Source of the DNA: Alphaproteobacteria bacterium
GTDB taxonomy: Bacteria; Pseudomonadota; Alphaproteobacteria; UBA7985; JAUIBT01
Direction: 5' to 3'
DNA: 64,000 bases
Assembly: GCA_030428255.1 (NCBI GenBank)
Contig: JAUIBT010000007.1
Location: 62,001 to 126,000 of the forward strand
A program made the translations under genes and the position numbers. The notes beneath the pieces were generated by a model, which saw only the letters and a program-made list of their open reading frames with translations, had not been told where the DNA came from and did not search any database. Positions 44,917-54,287 of the stretch are shown in pieces. Every line of letters begins with the position of its first letter. Positions within the stretch are counted from its first letter, which is position 1.

Positions 44917-46155
44917 TCAGCTTGGGCCTTGCTGCGCGATGGCATCGGCGGCGGCCGCAGCACTGGCCCAGGCCCACTGGAAGTTATGGCCGCCCAAATG
45001 CCCGGTCACATCCAGCACCTCGCCGATGAAATAAAGGCCAGGATGCAGCAAGCTTTCAAAGCTTTGGCTTGAGACCTGGCGCGTATCCAGGCCGCCCAAA
45101 GTCACCTCGGCGGTGCGATAACCTTCGGTGCCGCTGGGCAGCAGGCTGAAGCGCTGAAGCCGCTCTTCAAGCTGGCCTAGTGCCTTGTCAGGGATGTCGG
45201 CTAGGTTCTTAGCGGCCAGCGGCTCACCCAGCAACCAGAGCGCCAAAGCTTTGGGCAAGGTTTCGCACACAATGTCCAGCGCTCGCCGCTTGCCCTGGCT
45301 GTGCTTCAGGGCGCGCCAGGCCTCGAAGACTGGCGGTTGGCCGGGTAAGAAATTGACGCTGACCGCCTGACCCTCGCGCCAATAGGAGCTGAGTTGCAAC
45401 ACCACTGGGCCCGAGACGCCACGATGGGTGAACAACAAGCCCTCCTCAAAGCGGGTCTTGCCGACCTTGGCTTCCACGTTCACGGCCACACCGGCCAGCG
45501 CCTTGCAGTCGTCTAGCAGCGCACCTTGCAGGGTAAAGGGCACCAGGCCAGGGCGCGGCTCGATCAGGCTGTGGCCGAACTGCGCGCCGATCTGATAGCC
45601 GATGCTTGACGCACCCATTTTGGGGATGGATTTGCCGCCCGTAGCCACGACGAGCCGCGCCGCCTGGTAAACTTGTCCGCTCGCCGTCACGGCAAAGCCG
45701 CCTTCGGGCAGCGCCGCGACGTCTTCAATCGGGCTGGACAAGGCAATCTCAGAGCCTGCCTGACGCAGCGGTTCCAACAGCATGGCGATGATCTCCAGCG
45801 CCGAGCCGTCACAAAAGAGTTGGCCTAGGGCGCGCTCGTCGCCAGAGCCCAAGGCCGGCGATTTCTCGTGATAGGCGATGCCGGCCGCCTCAACCAAGGC
45901 GATGAAGTCGGCAGGCGTAAAGCGCTTGAGCGCTGAAATGCAGAACTTTGGGTTGGCCGACAGGAAGTTGGCGTGCGTCGAAAAGCGGTTGGTGAAGTTA
46001 CAACGTCCGCCGCCGGATATGCGCACCTTTTCGGCGGGTTTGCGGGCTTGGTCGATCACCGCGACCTGCTGGCCTGCTTGCGCTAAGCGCCCGGCGCAAA
46101 ACAAACCTGCAGCGCCCGCGCCCAGCACCAGCGTATCAAAGCGCCTAGGGGTCAC
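44917..46155 (-). CDS. HI0933/BaiN-family flavoprotein
   Basis: A 412-residue FAD-binding protein of the HI0933 (TIGR00275) group. The dinucleotide fold TLVLGAGAAGLFCAGRLAQ begins near residue 9 and the group-specific KVRISGGGRCNFTNR near 43. A second ATGGKSIPKMGASS segment lies near 165, with the C-terminal GLYFIGEVLDVTGHLGGHNFQ. Activity is not established. It overlaps the DUF971 gene upstream by 11 bp, suggesting one transcript. Confidence 0.9.
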   Translation of the reverse strand: MTPRRFDTLVLGAGAAGLFCAGRLAQAGQQVAVIDQARKPAEKVRISGGGRCNFTNRFSTHANFLSANPKFCISALKRFTPADFIALVEAAGIAYHEKSPALGSGDERALGQLFCDGSALEIIAMLLEPLRQAGSEIALSSPIEDVAALPEGGFAVTASGQVYQAARLVVATGGKSIPKMGASSIGYQIGAQFGHSLIEPRPGLVPFTLQGALLDDCKALAGVAVNVEAKVGKTRFEEGLLFTHRGVSGPVVLQLSSYWREGQAVSVNFLPGQPPVFEAWRALKHSQGKRRALDIVCETLPKALALWLLGEPLAAKNLADIPDKALGQLEERLQRFSLLPSGTEGYRTAEVTLGGLDTRQVSSQSFESLLHPGLYFIGEVLDVTGHLGGHNFQWAWASAAAAADAIAQQGPS

Positions 46156-46537
46156 GGCTGAGGCCCTGCGCGTCGAGCGCGCTCAGGTAGTCGCGCCAAA
46201 TCTGATCTTGATCACGGCCCAGGCGATACAGCGTTGCCCAGGTATACAGGCCGGTGTCGTGCAGATCATCGAACACCAGCCGCACCGCATAGTGGCCCAC
46301 AGTCTCGATATCCATGATGGCGACATGGCGGCGACCTGGGACGGTGACTTTTTGGCTGGGGCCATGGCCCTGAACCTCCGCCGAGGGGCTTTCGACCCGC
46401 AGCAGTTCGGCGGGGATGGCAAAGCTTTGGCCGTCCTCAAAGCTGACAGTGAGCAGCTTTTCGCTGCGATTGTAGTCGAGCGCGGTGGGGACGGGATCGC
46501 TGGGCAGGGGAGCAGCGGCGGGGGAGTGGCTTGGCAT
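46145..46537 (-). CDS. DUF971 domain-containing protein
   Basis: A 130-residue small protein with one DUF971 domain, the N-terminal domain of gamma-butyrobetaine hydroxylases. Strands LLTVSFEDGQSFAIPAELLR and VAIMDIETVGHYAVRLVFDD, then TGLYTWATLYRLG, are diagnostic. Stand-alone DUF971 proteins commonly neighbour Mrp/ApbC Fe-S genes, as here: mrp starts divergently about 150 bp away. Function is unknown; a link to Fe-S assembly has been suggested by such context. Confidence 0.88.
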   Translation of the reverse strand: MPSHSPAAAPLPSDPVPTALDYNRSEKLLTVSFEDGQSFAIPAELLRVESPSAEVQGHGPSQKVTVPGRRHVAIMDIETVGHYAVRLVFDDLHDTGLYTWATLYRLGRDQDQIWRDYLSALDAQGLSRDP

Positions 46538-46690
46538 GGTGGCTTATGGTTGCTTTGCGCTTGGGTTTGGGGCACGAAGGCCTACATCTAGCAGGTAGCC
46601 CAAGGGCGCGCCGGGCTCAAGGCCGCGATTGCGCGCTAGGCTGCGGCCTGTTCGGCGATCTGCCGCCCCTTCATCCCTTTCGGAGCTTCT

Positions 46691-47809
46691 ATGAGCCTGA
46701 CATCTGACGACGTGCTGCGCCACCTACAAAGCCTTGAGATCAAGGGCTGGAACCCCAAGCTGATTGGCGGACTGCATGTCGATCAGGCGCGCGTTATGCT
46801 GGCGCTGCAAGTTGACCCGGCTCTGGCCTCGGGGCTGGAGCCCCTGCGCGCGGAGGTCGAAGCCTCTCTTGCAAGCCTGGAGGGCGTGGAGACTGTCCAA
46901 GTTGTGCTGACCGCAGAAGCAGGGCCCGGCAAAGCCAGTACGCCTACGCAGGCGCAGCGCCCGGCTCAGCAAGCTGCCCCAGCTCAACAGCCGCAGCGCG
47001 GCGGACCGATCCCGGGCGTGCAAACGATTATCGCCGTGGCCAGCGGCAAGGGCGGGGTGGGCAAGTCCACGACGGCTGTCAACTTGGCGCTGGCGCTGCA
47101 GGCGCGCGGCAAGGCGGTGGGCATCTTGGACGCCGACATCTATGGCCCGTCAATGCCCAAGCTGTTGGGGCTGGACGGCAAGCCAGAGGTCGAAGATAAC
47201 CGCATGAAGCCGAAAGAAAAAATCGGTATCAAGGTCATGTCCATGGGCTTCTTGATCGAAGAAGATACGGCCATGATCTGGCGCGGGCCTATGGTTCAAT
47301 CTGCCCTGCTGCAGATGATGCGTCAGGTTGATTGGGGGCCGCTGGATGTGTTGGTGGTGGACATGCCGCCGGGCACGGGCGATGTGCAGTTGACCATGGC
47401 TCAGCAGGTGCCTTTGGCAGGCGCGGTCATCGTCTCGACCCCCCAAGACCTAGCGCTGCTGGACGCCAAGAAGGGCATCACCATGTTCCGCAAGGTCAAC
47501 GTGCCGGTCTTAGGTTTGATCGAAAATATGAGCAGCTTCATCTGCCCCAACTGCCAGCACGAAAGCCCGATCTTCGGCCACGGCGGCGCTGAGCGCGAAG
47601 CCAAGCGTCTGTCGATCCCCTTCTTAGGTGCTGTGCCGCTGGAGATGGCCATTCGCGAGACCTCGGACAGCGGTCAGCCCATTGTGGCCAGCGATGCACA
47701 AGGCCCGCATGCGGCGGCCTACCTGGCCATAGCCGACGCTTTGCTGGCGCAGTTGGATGGCGGCAAGAAATCTTGGTTCAAGCTGCCCAAGATCAGCTTT
47801 TCGGGCTGA
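46691..47809 (+). CDS. apbC: Iron-sulfur cluster carrier protein Mrp/ApbC
   Basis: A 372-residue P-loop NTPase that binds and transfers Fe-S clusters. An N-terminal MIP18/DUF59 domain (about residues 5-75) and a Pro/Gln-rich linker (80-105) precede the nucleotide-binding core with the deviant Walker [31 protein letters not shown] and the cluster-binding CPNC motif in [22 protein letters not shown] precedes the ATG. It could serve the many Fe-S sites in SoeAB and NsrR. Confidence 0.95.
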   Translation: MSLTSDDVLRHLQSLEIKGWNPKLIGGLHVDQARVMLALQVDPALASGLEPLRAEVEASLASLEGVETVQVVLTAEAGPGKASTPTQAQRPAQQAAPAQQPQRGGPIPGVQTIIAVASGKGGVGKSTTAVNLALALQARGKAVGILDADIYGPSMPKLLGLDGKPEVEDNRMKPKEKIGIKVMSMGFLIEEDTAMIWRGPMVQSALLQMMRQVDWGPLDVLVVDMPPGTGDVQLTMAQQVPLAGAVIVSTPQDLALLDAKKGITMFRKVNVPVLGLIENMSSFICPNCQHESPIFGHGGAEREAKRLSIPFLGAVPLEMAIRETSDSGQPIVASDAQGPHAAAYLAIADALLAQLDGGKKSWFKLPKISFSG

Positions 47810-47830
47810 TCCGGCGAAGTCCCTAAATGT

Positions 47831-49225
47831 TTAGTCTTGGCGCACCAGAGGCTCCAGGGCCGCTGCGGCATTCAGCAAGCGGCGGTCGTCATATGGGCCT
47901 GCTGAGACCAACAAGCCGGTAAAGCGGCCGTCTGCGGCGCGGCCATTGGGCAGCGAGACGCCTGGCAGGTTATAGAAGTTGCCAATGGTGGTATTGCGCA
48001 AGGCCAGCACATTTTGCTGATGGAACAGCTCCTTATCGGCCTCTAGCGGCGCGATTTCTGGTGCAAGGCTTGGCACGCTCGGCATGAGCAGCAAGCCGTC
48101 TTGCAGCTTGCGCGCCAGGCTCTTTTGACCGGCATGACGCGCCATGTGCAGGCGCGCGACATCGCGGGCGCTCATGGTTTGGGCGCGTTGCATGCGATCC
48201 ACCACGCGTTCGTCCATGGCGGCCAGGCGCTCAGGCGTCAAGCGGTCGGCGTAGGTCTGTGACACCTCAATCGCCGTCAGCGTGCCGCAGTCCTGGGACA
48301 GTTGCACTGCCAAATCGAATTCGGGCAGGTGGATATCTTCCAGCACATAGCCCGCAGCCTCGATGCGGCGCAACGAGGTCTGGTAGGCCTGGGCGACGGC
48401 TGGTGCTAGCTCTTCTAGGACTTGGTTTTGCAAGCAATAAAAGCGATGCGGCTGAGAGCTCTGGCTGGCCGTCGCCTCGACCCAAGGCTGGGCGAAGTGG
48501 GGGTCTAGGGCCAGGCAATCGGCCATCGAGCGGGTCAAGAGCCCCACGGTATCCAACGTGCTGCACAGGCTGACCACACCGTCGCGCGCATAGCGGCCTT
48601 CGGACGATTTATACCCGACCAACCCGTTGTAGGCAGCGGGCAGTCGCACGGAACCGCCGGTGTCGGTGCCAAAGGCAAAGGGCATCCAGCCGCGCGCTAC
48701 GGCAACCGCCGAGCCTGAAGACGAGCCGCCTGGCACATAGGCCACGCTGTCGCTGCACGGGTTGGCGGGGGTGTTGAAATGCGGGTTCAGGCCCATACCC
48801 GAATAGGCCATTTCGCTCATGTTGAGGCGGCCCAGCGAGACAAAGCCCAGTGCGGCGGTCGTGGCGACCACGGCTGCATCGTGCTCGGCAGACGGCATGC
48901 CTTCCAGCAGTTTGGAGGCCGCCAGGTTGGGTTCGCCTGCCATGGCGAACAGGTCTTTCCAGGCCGTTGGGATGCCGTCAAAGGGCGAGGCGGGCCTGCT
49001 CGCATCAAGACGCCGGTCCGCCGCCTCAGCTTCAGCGAAGGCGCGCTCCTTGGTCAAACTGACAAAGACGTGTGGCGCACCAGCGGCGATGCAGGCGTAG
49101 AGACGCTCGACCAGATCGACCGCGCGCAGCTCGCGCCCGTGCAGCTTGGCCCCTATGTCTCGCAGACCCATGGGCCAGCCCTGCTCATCCAATAGGGGCG
49201 AGGCGGCGTCCCAAGGCTGGATCAT
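47831..49225 (-). CDS. Amidase (amidase signature family), coupled to soeC
   Basis: A 464-residue amidase signature enzyme. The Lys region GIPTAWKDLFAMAG, the YVPGGSSSGSAVAVARG cis-Ser and FGTDTGGSVRLPAAYNG Ser are intact. The arrangement resembles the allophanate-hydrolase/aspartyl-tRNA amidotransferase-like AS subgroup. Its start overlaps the soeC stop (ATGA), so it is translated with the sulfite dehydrogenase operon. That suggests its amide substrate yields a sulfonate, but this is inference only. Confidence 0.85.
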   Translation of the reverse strand: MIQPWDAASPLLDEQGWPMGLRDIGAKLHGRELRAVDLVERLYACIAAGAPHVFVSLTKERAFAEAEAADRRLDASRPASPFDGIPTAWKDLFAMAGEPNLAASKLLEGMPSAEHDAAVVATTAALGFVSLGRLNMSEMAYSGMGLNPHFNTPANPCSDSVAYVPGGSSSGSAVAVARGWMPFAFGTDTGGSVRLPAAYNGLVGYKSSEGRYARDGVVSLCSTLDTVGLLTRSMADCLALDPHFAQPWVEATASQSSQPHRFYCLQNQVLEELAPAVAQAYQTSLRRIEAAGYVLEDIHLPEFDLAVQLSQDCGTLTAIEVSQTYADRLTPERLAAMDERVVDRMQRAQTMSARDVARLHMARHAGQKSLARKLQDGLLLMPSVPSLAPEIAPLEADKELFHQQNVLALRNTTIGNFYNLPGVSLPNGRAADGRFTGLLVSAGPYDDRRLLNAAAALEPLVRQD

Positions 49226-50124
49226 GCTTGGGCTCCATAGTAGAGCGCAACGACATGTTCTGCTTGAGCGTAAAATAGCCAGCGTGCGGCGATCAGACCG
49301 ACGATGTGGCTGGCGCTCGCGGCCAGCAAAGACAGGGGGGTTAAGCTGGCGCCCAGGCCTTGGGTCAAGATTGCCAGCACCACGAACAACAAGGGCAGGG
49401 CGATGCCCAGGACCCAGAACAGGCGGCGCAGCGCCACAACACGGCGGCGTCCGACCTGGAACATCATCTCCTTGGTCAGATAGGAGGCGCCGGTGTGCGG
49501 GCGCTCCAGCAGCCGCACACTTCCCGCGCGTCCCAGGCCGGTCGCGCTGGTCATATCACTGCCAGAGGCGGCAAACAGGCCGTCACCCAGGTGCCAATAG
49601 GCGGCTTGCAGTCCGCCTAGGACGACCAGAAAGAGCGCGGCCGCAGCGGTTTGACCGCTCAACAGCGCTCCGCCAGTCAGCGTGGAGGCTAGAAAGACCG
49701 CAGGAACCAGCGGATGATGCCAGCGCGGCACGGTGCGCAACTGAGCATAGATCATGGCGGTGGCAAAGACCGTCGTCAGCGCCAGCAGGCTGGCGACCAC
49801 CGCCAGAAGGGGCAGGTCGGTCAGCCACCAAATGCGGGCCATTGCCACGGGCGCAAAGGCCATCAGCGTTGCAATCGCCAGCACACCTTCGCGCGACAGC
49901 CAAGAGCTGCGCCATTGCGACAGGGCGCGCCAGGCGCGCTGCGGGTTGCCCAGGTGCAAGAGGGACGACAGCAGGCCGCCGCACGCCAAGCCAAAGGCCA
50001 GCGCAAAGGCGAGGAAGGCGTGCCAGCCGACAAGCCCAGGGGTCGCCAGGCCCAAGAAGGTCAAAAGGCCAAAGCCAAGGCCGGACAAGCTGGTGAATAG
50101 GATCAGCGATGGTGCGGGATGCAT
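49222..50124 (-). CDS. soeC: Sulfite dehydrogenase membrane anchor SoeC (DmsC-like)
   Basis: A 300-residue integral membrane protein of the DmsC family with about eight helices (for example residues 6-28, 40-58, 90-110, 115-130). It has GHAFLAFALAFGLACGGLLSSLLHLGNPQRAW-type N-terminal features of DMSO-reductase anchors. It would hold the SoeAB enzyme on the membrane and pass electrons to quinone. AGGGAGG precedes the ATG. It lies 12 bp after soeB. Confidence 0.88.
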   Translation of the reverse strand: MHPAPSLILFTSLSGLGFGLLTFLGLATPGLVGWHAFLAFALAFGLACGGLLSSLLHLGNPQRAWRALSQWRSSWLSREGVLAIATLMAFAPVAMARIWWLTDLPLLAVVASLLALTTVFATAMIYAQLRTVPRWHHPLVPAVFLASTLTGGALLSGQTAAAALFLVVLGGLQAAYWHLGDGLFAASGSDMTSATGLGRAGSVRLLERPHTGASYLTKEMMFQVGRRRVVALRRLFWVLGIALPLLFVVLAILTQGLGASLTPLSLLAASASHIVGLIAARWLFYAQAEHVVALYYGAQA

Positions 50125-50136
50125 GGTCGATCCTCC

Positions 50137-50925
50137 CTATGCAGTCTTGTCGGAACTGGAGCCCTCAAGGCGCGACAACGCCCCGTCGAGCCAAGCAAGG
50201 AAGCCGGTCGGGCTGGCGGTCTCCGGTGCGCTCTTGGCTTGCACTGCGCTGGCCGTGTGGCCGCAGGCCTGCTGTTTGGGGCGCGGCGGCAGGTAGGCGT
50301 TGACCGGTTTGGTCTCCATCTCTGGCATCAAGGTGATGCTGCCGCGCTCGCGCACAAGCTGAGAGACCTGAGAGCCAGGGTCCGCGAAATCGCCGAAGTG
50401 GCGCGCACCGGCGGGGCAGGTGCGCACGCAAGCAGGCTCGCGGTCAACTTCGGGCAGGTTTTCGTTATAGATGCGATCAACGCAGAGCGTGCATTTTTTC
50501 ATGACGCCTGCGGTAGCGTCCAGCTCGCGCGCGCCATAGGGGCAAGCCCAGGCGCAAAGGCCGCAGCCGATGCAGGCCTCTTCGTTGACCAAGACAATGC
50601 CGTCTTCGCTGCGCTTATAGGAGGCACCAGTCGGACAGACCGTGACGCAAGGCGCATCCTCGCAATGCAGGCAGGATTTGGGGAAGTGGGTAACCTGGAA
50701 GTCCAGGCTGTCGCTGTCAGCCGGTTGATACTCATAGGTATGGACGCGGTTCAGGAAGGTGCCGACCGGGTCGCTGCCGTAGGCATCCCGATCCGATAGG
50801 GGCGCACCATAGTTGGCGGTGTTCCACTCCTTACAAGCGATAATGCAGGCATGGCAGCCCACACAGGTGTCGAGGTCGATGGCAAGGCCCAGGGCGCGCT
50901 GGGTGCTGGCTGGCAAGCTGGTCAT
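50137..50925 (-). CDS. soeB: Sulfite dehydrogenase Fe-S subunit SoeB
   Basis: A 262-residue ferredoxin-like subunit with four [4Fe-4S] clusters. Cysteine blocks are CVGCHACIIACKEWN, CLHCEDAPCVTVCPTGASY, CIGCGLCAWACPYGA and CTLCVDR...CVRTCPAGARHFGD, in the order of DmsB/PsrB. It transfers electrons from SoeA to SoeC. The C-terminal 40 residues are low-complexity. Its start overlaps the soeA stop (ATGA). Confidence 0.92.
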   Translation of the reverse strand: MTSLPASTQRALGLAIDLDTCVGCHACIIACKEWNTANYGAPLSDRDAYGSDPVGTFLNRVHTYEYQPADSDSLDFQVTHFPKSCLHCEDAPCVTVCPTGASYKRSEDGIVLVNEEACIGCGLCAWACPYGARELDATAGVMKKCTLCVDRIYNENLPEVDREPACVRTCPAGARHFGDFADPGSQVSQLVRERGSITLMPEMETKPVNAYLPPRPKQQACGHTASAVQAKSAPETASPTGFLAWLDGALSRLEGSSSDKTA

Positions 50926-53795
50926 TCTGCGGCCTCCTGGGTCTCAACGTTGACGGTCTGGTCGCTGCCGGGGTGATCGAAGGCCTGCCCAAAAGCCAGG
51001 TCTTGTGGCGCAGGCGGAACAGGCGAGGTCTGGGCGCCCATATCCGGCAGGCTGCGCGCAGGCGGCACGGTCTTGGCGATCGAGACCCGCAGATCGAACC
51101 AGGCCGCTTGCCCAGTGATGGGGTCAGAGTTGGACCATCGCAGACCGTCACCCTTGGGTGGCAGCAGCTCCGAGATCAGGTGATTGAGCAAGAAGCCACG
51201 CTTGACCTCGGGCGCGTCGGGCGACAAGGCCCAAGCCCCAGAGCGCTTGCCGATGGCGTTCCAGGTCCAAACTGTGTTCTCGTTCAGCGATTCCATCAGA
51301 GCCACGGGTACAGTGATCGAGCCGTGCGGCGAAGATAGGCAAGCCCAGTCGCCGGGCCTAAAGCCCTGTTCGTCCCAGACCTTGCGCGGCACATAGAGCG
51401 GATTTTCGCCGTGGATTTGCCGCAGCCAAGCGTTCTGCGATCCCCAAGAGTGGTACATAGCCGCTGGGCGTTGGGTCAGGGCGTGCAGCGGGTAAGATTC
51501 GGCTTGCTCTTCATCGCCGCAGCTCGGCCACCAGGTCGGCAGCGGCGCAAAGCGCTGGCGAACCTGCTCGCGCAAATGGTCCGGCGGCTGGCGTTCGCCA
51601 AAGCCCTCGGCAGCCAATTGGAAGCGGCGCAACGGTTCCAGATAGAGCTGGAAAACATAGGGTTGGGGCTTGTCGAAGAAGCCCAGCTCGACCGCCCAAT
51701 CTTGGTAGGCCTGGTTCCAAGGCTTATAGAACAGAGCCTCGTCAGGGATGTGAGCGCTCCAAAAGCCGCCGTTGTCGATATAGGCTTGAAGCTGGTCGGG
51801 GTTGGGCTCGCCGCGCCCGCCCTGGTCGCCATTTGCGCCCCGGAAGCCCGCCAACGGGCCGACGCCCGGGCGGCGCTGGTGGTTGACCATATAGTCGGCG
51901 TAGTCCTTGTAGAGCGGCTGGCCATCGTCGCTCACAAAGCCCTTAAGGCCCAGGCGCGCGCCCAAATCCAGCAAGACTGACTGGAACCCGCGCACCTCGC
52001 GGCCTGGCTCGACCACCGGCCAGCGGATGGCGTCGGCGGCCATGTCGGCCTCGCAAATTGGCCGATCGAGCAAGGAGATGCAGTCGTGTCGCTCAAGGTA
52101 GGTGGTGTCGGGCAGGATCAGGTCCGCGTAGGCCACGGTCTCTGAGGCGTAGGCATCCGAATAGATAAAGTGCGGAATGCGATAGCTGCCGTCCTCTTTC
52201 TTGTCGGTCAGCATGTCCATGACCGCACCCGTGTTCATGCTGGAGTTCCAAGCCATGTTGGCCATGTACATGAACAAGGTGTCGATCTCGTAGGGATCGC
52301 CCGCGTGGGCGTTTGAAATCACCATGTGCATCAGGCCGTGGGCGGACAGTGGGTTTTCCCAAGTGAAGGCCTTGTCGATACGCATGGGTTTGCCCTGGTC
52401 GTCCAGCGCTAAATCGTCGGGGCAGGTCACAAAGCCCAGGTGCGGGCCGGACAAGGGCGCGCCAGGGGTCCAAGAAGCATGCGGCTTGGGGTGCGCTTCC
52501 ATCGGCTTAGGGTAGGGCGGCTTGAAGCGGAAACCACCCGGCGTTTCGACCGATCCCAGCAGGATTTGCAACACGTGCAAGGCGCGGCAGGTCTGGAAGC
52601 CGTTGGCATGGGCCGAGATTCCGCGCATGGCGTGGAAGGCCACTGGTCGCCCGATCATGCTCTCGTGGCGCTGGCCGCGAAAGTCGGTCCAGGGCTGTTT
52701 GATCTCGATGCTTTGGCTAAAGGCGACCTCGGCCAACTCTTGCGCCAGGCCGCGAATGCGCTCCGGGGTCAGGCCGCAGACGGACGAAACGGCCTCGGGC
52801 GCATACTCGTCGATCAGGTAGGCTTCGGCCAGATGCTGGAAGGCTGTGCGGTGGGTTTGGCCTGCTGCATCGCTGTAGCTGGCAGACAAGTCAGGCTGAC
52901 AGTCCGGGGTGTCAAAGGCGACCAGTTCGCCGCTCCTGCGGTCCTTGACCAGCGGCTTGCCAGCTTCGTCGCGCAAGAACAGACCCTTGGTCTCGCCCTT
53001 GGTCTCATCGATCAAGAAGGGGGCGTTGGTGTAGCGCGCCAAGTAGTCCAAATCGACCTGACCAGCTGCCAGCAGCTCGCGGATTAGCGAGAGGATCAAC
53101 AGGCCGTCGGTGCCCGGCGTAATGGCCACCCACTCGTCCGCAACGGCGTTATAGCCCGAGCGCACCGGATTGACGCCGATCACTTTGGCGCCGCGCGCTT
53201 TCATCTGGCCAAGGCCGATTTTGATGGGGTTGGAATCGTGATCCTCGGCCACGCCAAAGATCATCAGCAGCTTGGCGCGCTCCCAGTCGGGCTGGCCGAA
53301 CTCCCAAAATGCGCCGCCCATGGTATAGATGCCCGCAGTGGCCATATTGACTGAACAAAAGCCGCCGTGTGCCGCATAGTTGGGCGTGCCAAAAGCCTGC
53401 GCCCAAAAGCTGGTGAAGGACTGGCTCTGGTCGCGGCCGGTAAAGAAGGCCAGCTTGTTCGGCGAGTCCTTGTGTAGGGGCGCGAGCCACGTGGCGGCGA
53501 GGCTCAGCGCTTCTTCCCATGAGATTTCTTTGAATTCGCCCGCCCCGCGCTCGCCGGTGCGCAACAGCGGCGTGCGCAGCCGCGCGGGCGAGAGGTGTTG
53601 CATAATGCCCGCCGAGCCTTTGGCGCAAAGCACGCCCCGATTAACCGGGTGATCGCGGTTGCCCTCGATGTACTTCACCGCACCATCCTGCAAGTGTACG
53701 TTGATCCCGCAGCGACAGGCGCACATATAGCAAGTGGTTCTTCGAATCTCGTCGCTGACCTTTGGATTAAGATCGAGGTCGGGCTGTTTTGCCAT
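50922..53795 (-). CDS. soeA: Sulfite dehydrogenase molybdopterin subunit SoeA
   Basis: A 957-residue molybdopterin-guanine-dinucleotide oxidoreductase. The start MAKQPDLDLNPKVSDEI at 53795 leads directly into the Fe-S site TTCYMCACRCGINV (C-x2-C-x3-C) and GVLCAKGSAGIMQH. AAHGGFCSVNMATAG carries the likely molybdenum Cys ligand, as in PsrA/PhsA-type enzymes. MGD-binding segments such as LLMIFGVAEDHDSNP and VIGVNPVRSG follow. There is no twin-arginine signal, as expected for cytoplasmic SoeA. With SoeB and SoeC it oxidises sulfite to sulfate with quinone. Polysulfide or thiosulfate reductase is the alternative, but size, lack of signal and CYMCACRCG favour Soe. Confidence 0.87.
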   Translation of the reverse strand: MAKQPDLDLNPKVSDEIRRTTCYMCACRCGINVHLQDGAVKYIEGNRDHPVNRGVLCAKGSAGIMQHLSPARLRTPLLRTGERGAGEFKEISWEEALSLAATWLAPLHKDSPNKLAFFTGRDQSQSFTSFWAQAFGTPNYAAHGGFCSVNMATAGIYTMGGAFWEFGQPDWERAKLLMIFGVAEDHDSNPIKIGLGQMKARGAKVIGVNPVRSGYNAVADEWVAITPGTDGLLILSLIRELLAAGQVDLDYLARYTNAPFLIDETKGETKGLFLRDEAGKPLVKDRRSGELVAFDTPDCQPDLSASYSDAAGQTHRTAFQHLAEAYLIDEYAPEAVSSVCGLTPERIRGLAQELAEVAFSQSIEIKQPWTDFRGQRHESMIGRPVAFHAMRGISAHANGFQTCRALHVLQILLGSVETPGGFRFKPPYPKPMEAHPKPHASWTPGAPLSGPHLGFVTCPDDLALDDQGKPMRIDKAFTWENPLSAHGLMHMVISNAHAGDPYEIDTLFMYMANMAWNSSMNTGAVMDMLTDKKEDGSYRIPHFIYSDAYASETVAYADLILPDTTYLERHDCISLLDRPICEADMAADAIRWPVVEPGREVRGFQSVLLDLGARLGLKGFVSDDGQPLYKDYADYMVNHQRRPGVGPLAGFRGANGDQGGRGEPNPDQLQAYIDNGGFWSAHIPDEALFYKPWNQAYQDWAVELGFFDKPQPYVFQLYLEPLRRFQLAAEGFGERQPPDHLREQVRQRFAPLPTWWPSCGDEEQAESYPLHALTQRPAAMYHSWGSQNAWLRQIHGENPLYVPRKVWDEQGFRPGDWACLSSPHGSITVPVALMESLNENTVWTWNAIGKRSGAWALSPDAPEVKRGFLLNHLISELLPPKGDGLRWSNSDPITGQAAWFDLRVSIAKTVPPARSLPDMGAQTSPVPPAPQDLAFGQAFDHPGSDQTVNVETQEAAE

Positions 53796-54287
53796 GGGGT
53801 ATACTTGCTCGCTCGCAGTGAATGTAAGCGCTCTCATTGGGAGCGCCGCTTGCTGTGCCAAAAGCTCAGCGTGCCGACATTGGCACTGCAAACTCGTGCT
53901 GTAAAGGGGGCATCGACGGACGGAAACACGGAAGTTCGTTTGCGGGTTTTGACGCTCAAACCGGCAGATAAACCGATGCGTTACCGCACAAATCAACCCT
54001 AGGCTGTATGGCGACGGCCTGAGCAATGGTAGGCTTGGACCTAGCCAAAAGGTACCTGCGAGCTGCCCATTCGATTCTCCGAACACACGTCCGGCCTGCC
54101 TAAAGGGAGGGCTGACGCGCAAGGATTTCCTTGGCAATGTGCGAGCTGATTTGCAGGTTGCAGCCCAAATGGCACCCGGGAAGCGCGAAAAGGGCGATTT
54201 CCGAGCCCGGGGTGCCTTTTTCTAAACCTCTAGCCAGTCTTTGTGTAGGATGTCACGACTGGCCAACCAAAGAGTTGAATAAATCCA
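53796..54287. other. 492-bp intergenic region with possible structured leader RNA
   Basis: No convincing coding frame is seen. The left part should hold the soeA promoter. The right part shows pairing: ACCTGCGAG (54054-54062) with TTTGCAGGT (54150-54158) including two G-T pairs, a CAAGG-ATTT-CCTTG hairpin (about 54119-54132), a direct repeat TGCGAGCTG, and an intrinsic terminator ending 67 bp before the vWA gene. This could be a small RNA or a regulated leader. Confidence 0.4.
54171..54221 (+). terminator. Intrinsic terminator ahead of the vWA gene
   Basis: GGCACCC pairs with GGGTGCC (7 bp) with three more G-C pairs after a one-base bulge, and TTTTT follows. It points along the plus strand, where no coding gene precedes it, so it must end a non-coding RNA or act in the leader of the following gene. 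Confidence 0.75.

Noticed and set aside
49146-50096. 316-codon open frame on the plus strand
   Set aside because: Runs opposite soeC, very rich in Arg/Pro/Ser, no recognisable domain.
54050-54221. 6S RNA (ssrS) in front of the vWA gene
   Set aside because: GGTTGCAGCCC...GGCACCCGGG looks a little like the 3' part of 6S RNA, but the 3' arm pairs into a terminator and no complementary 5' closing stem or bubble is found.
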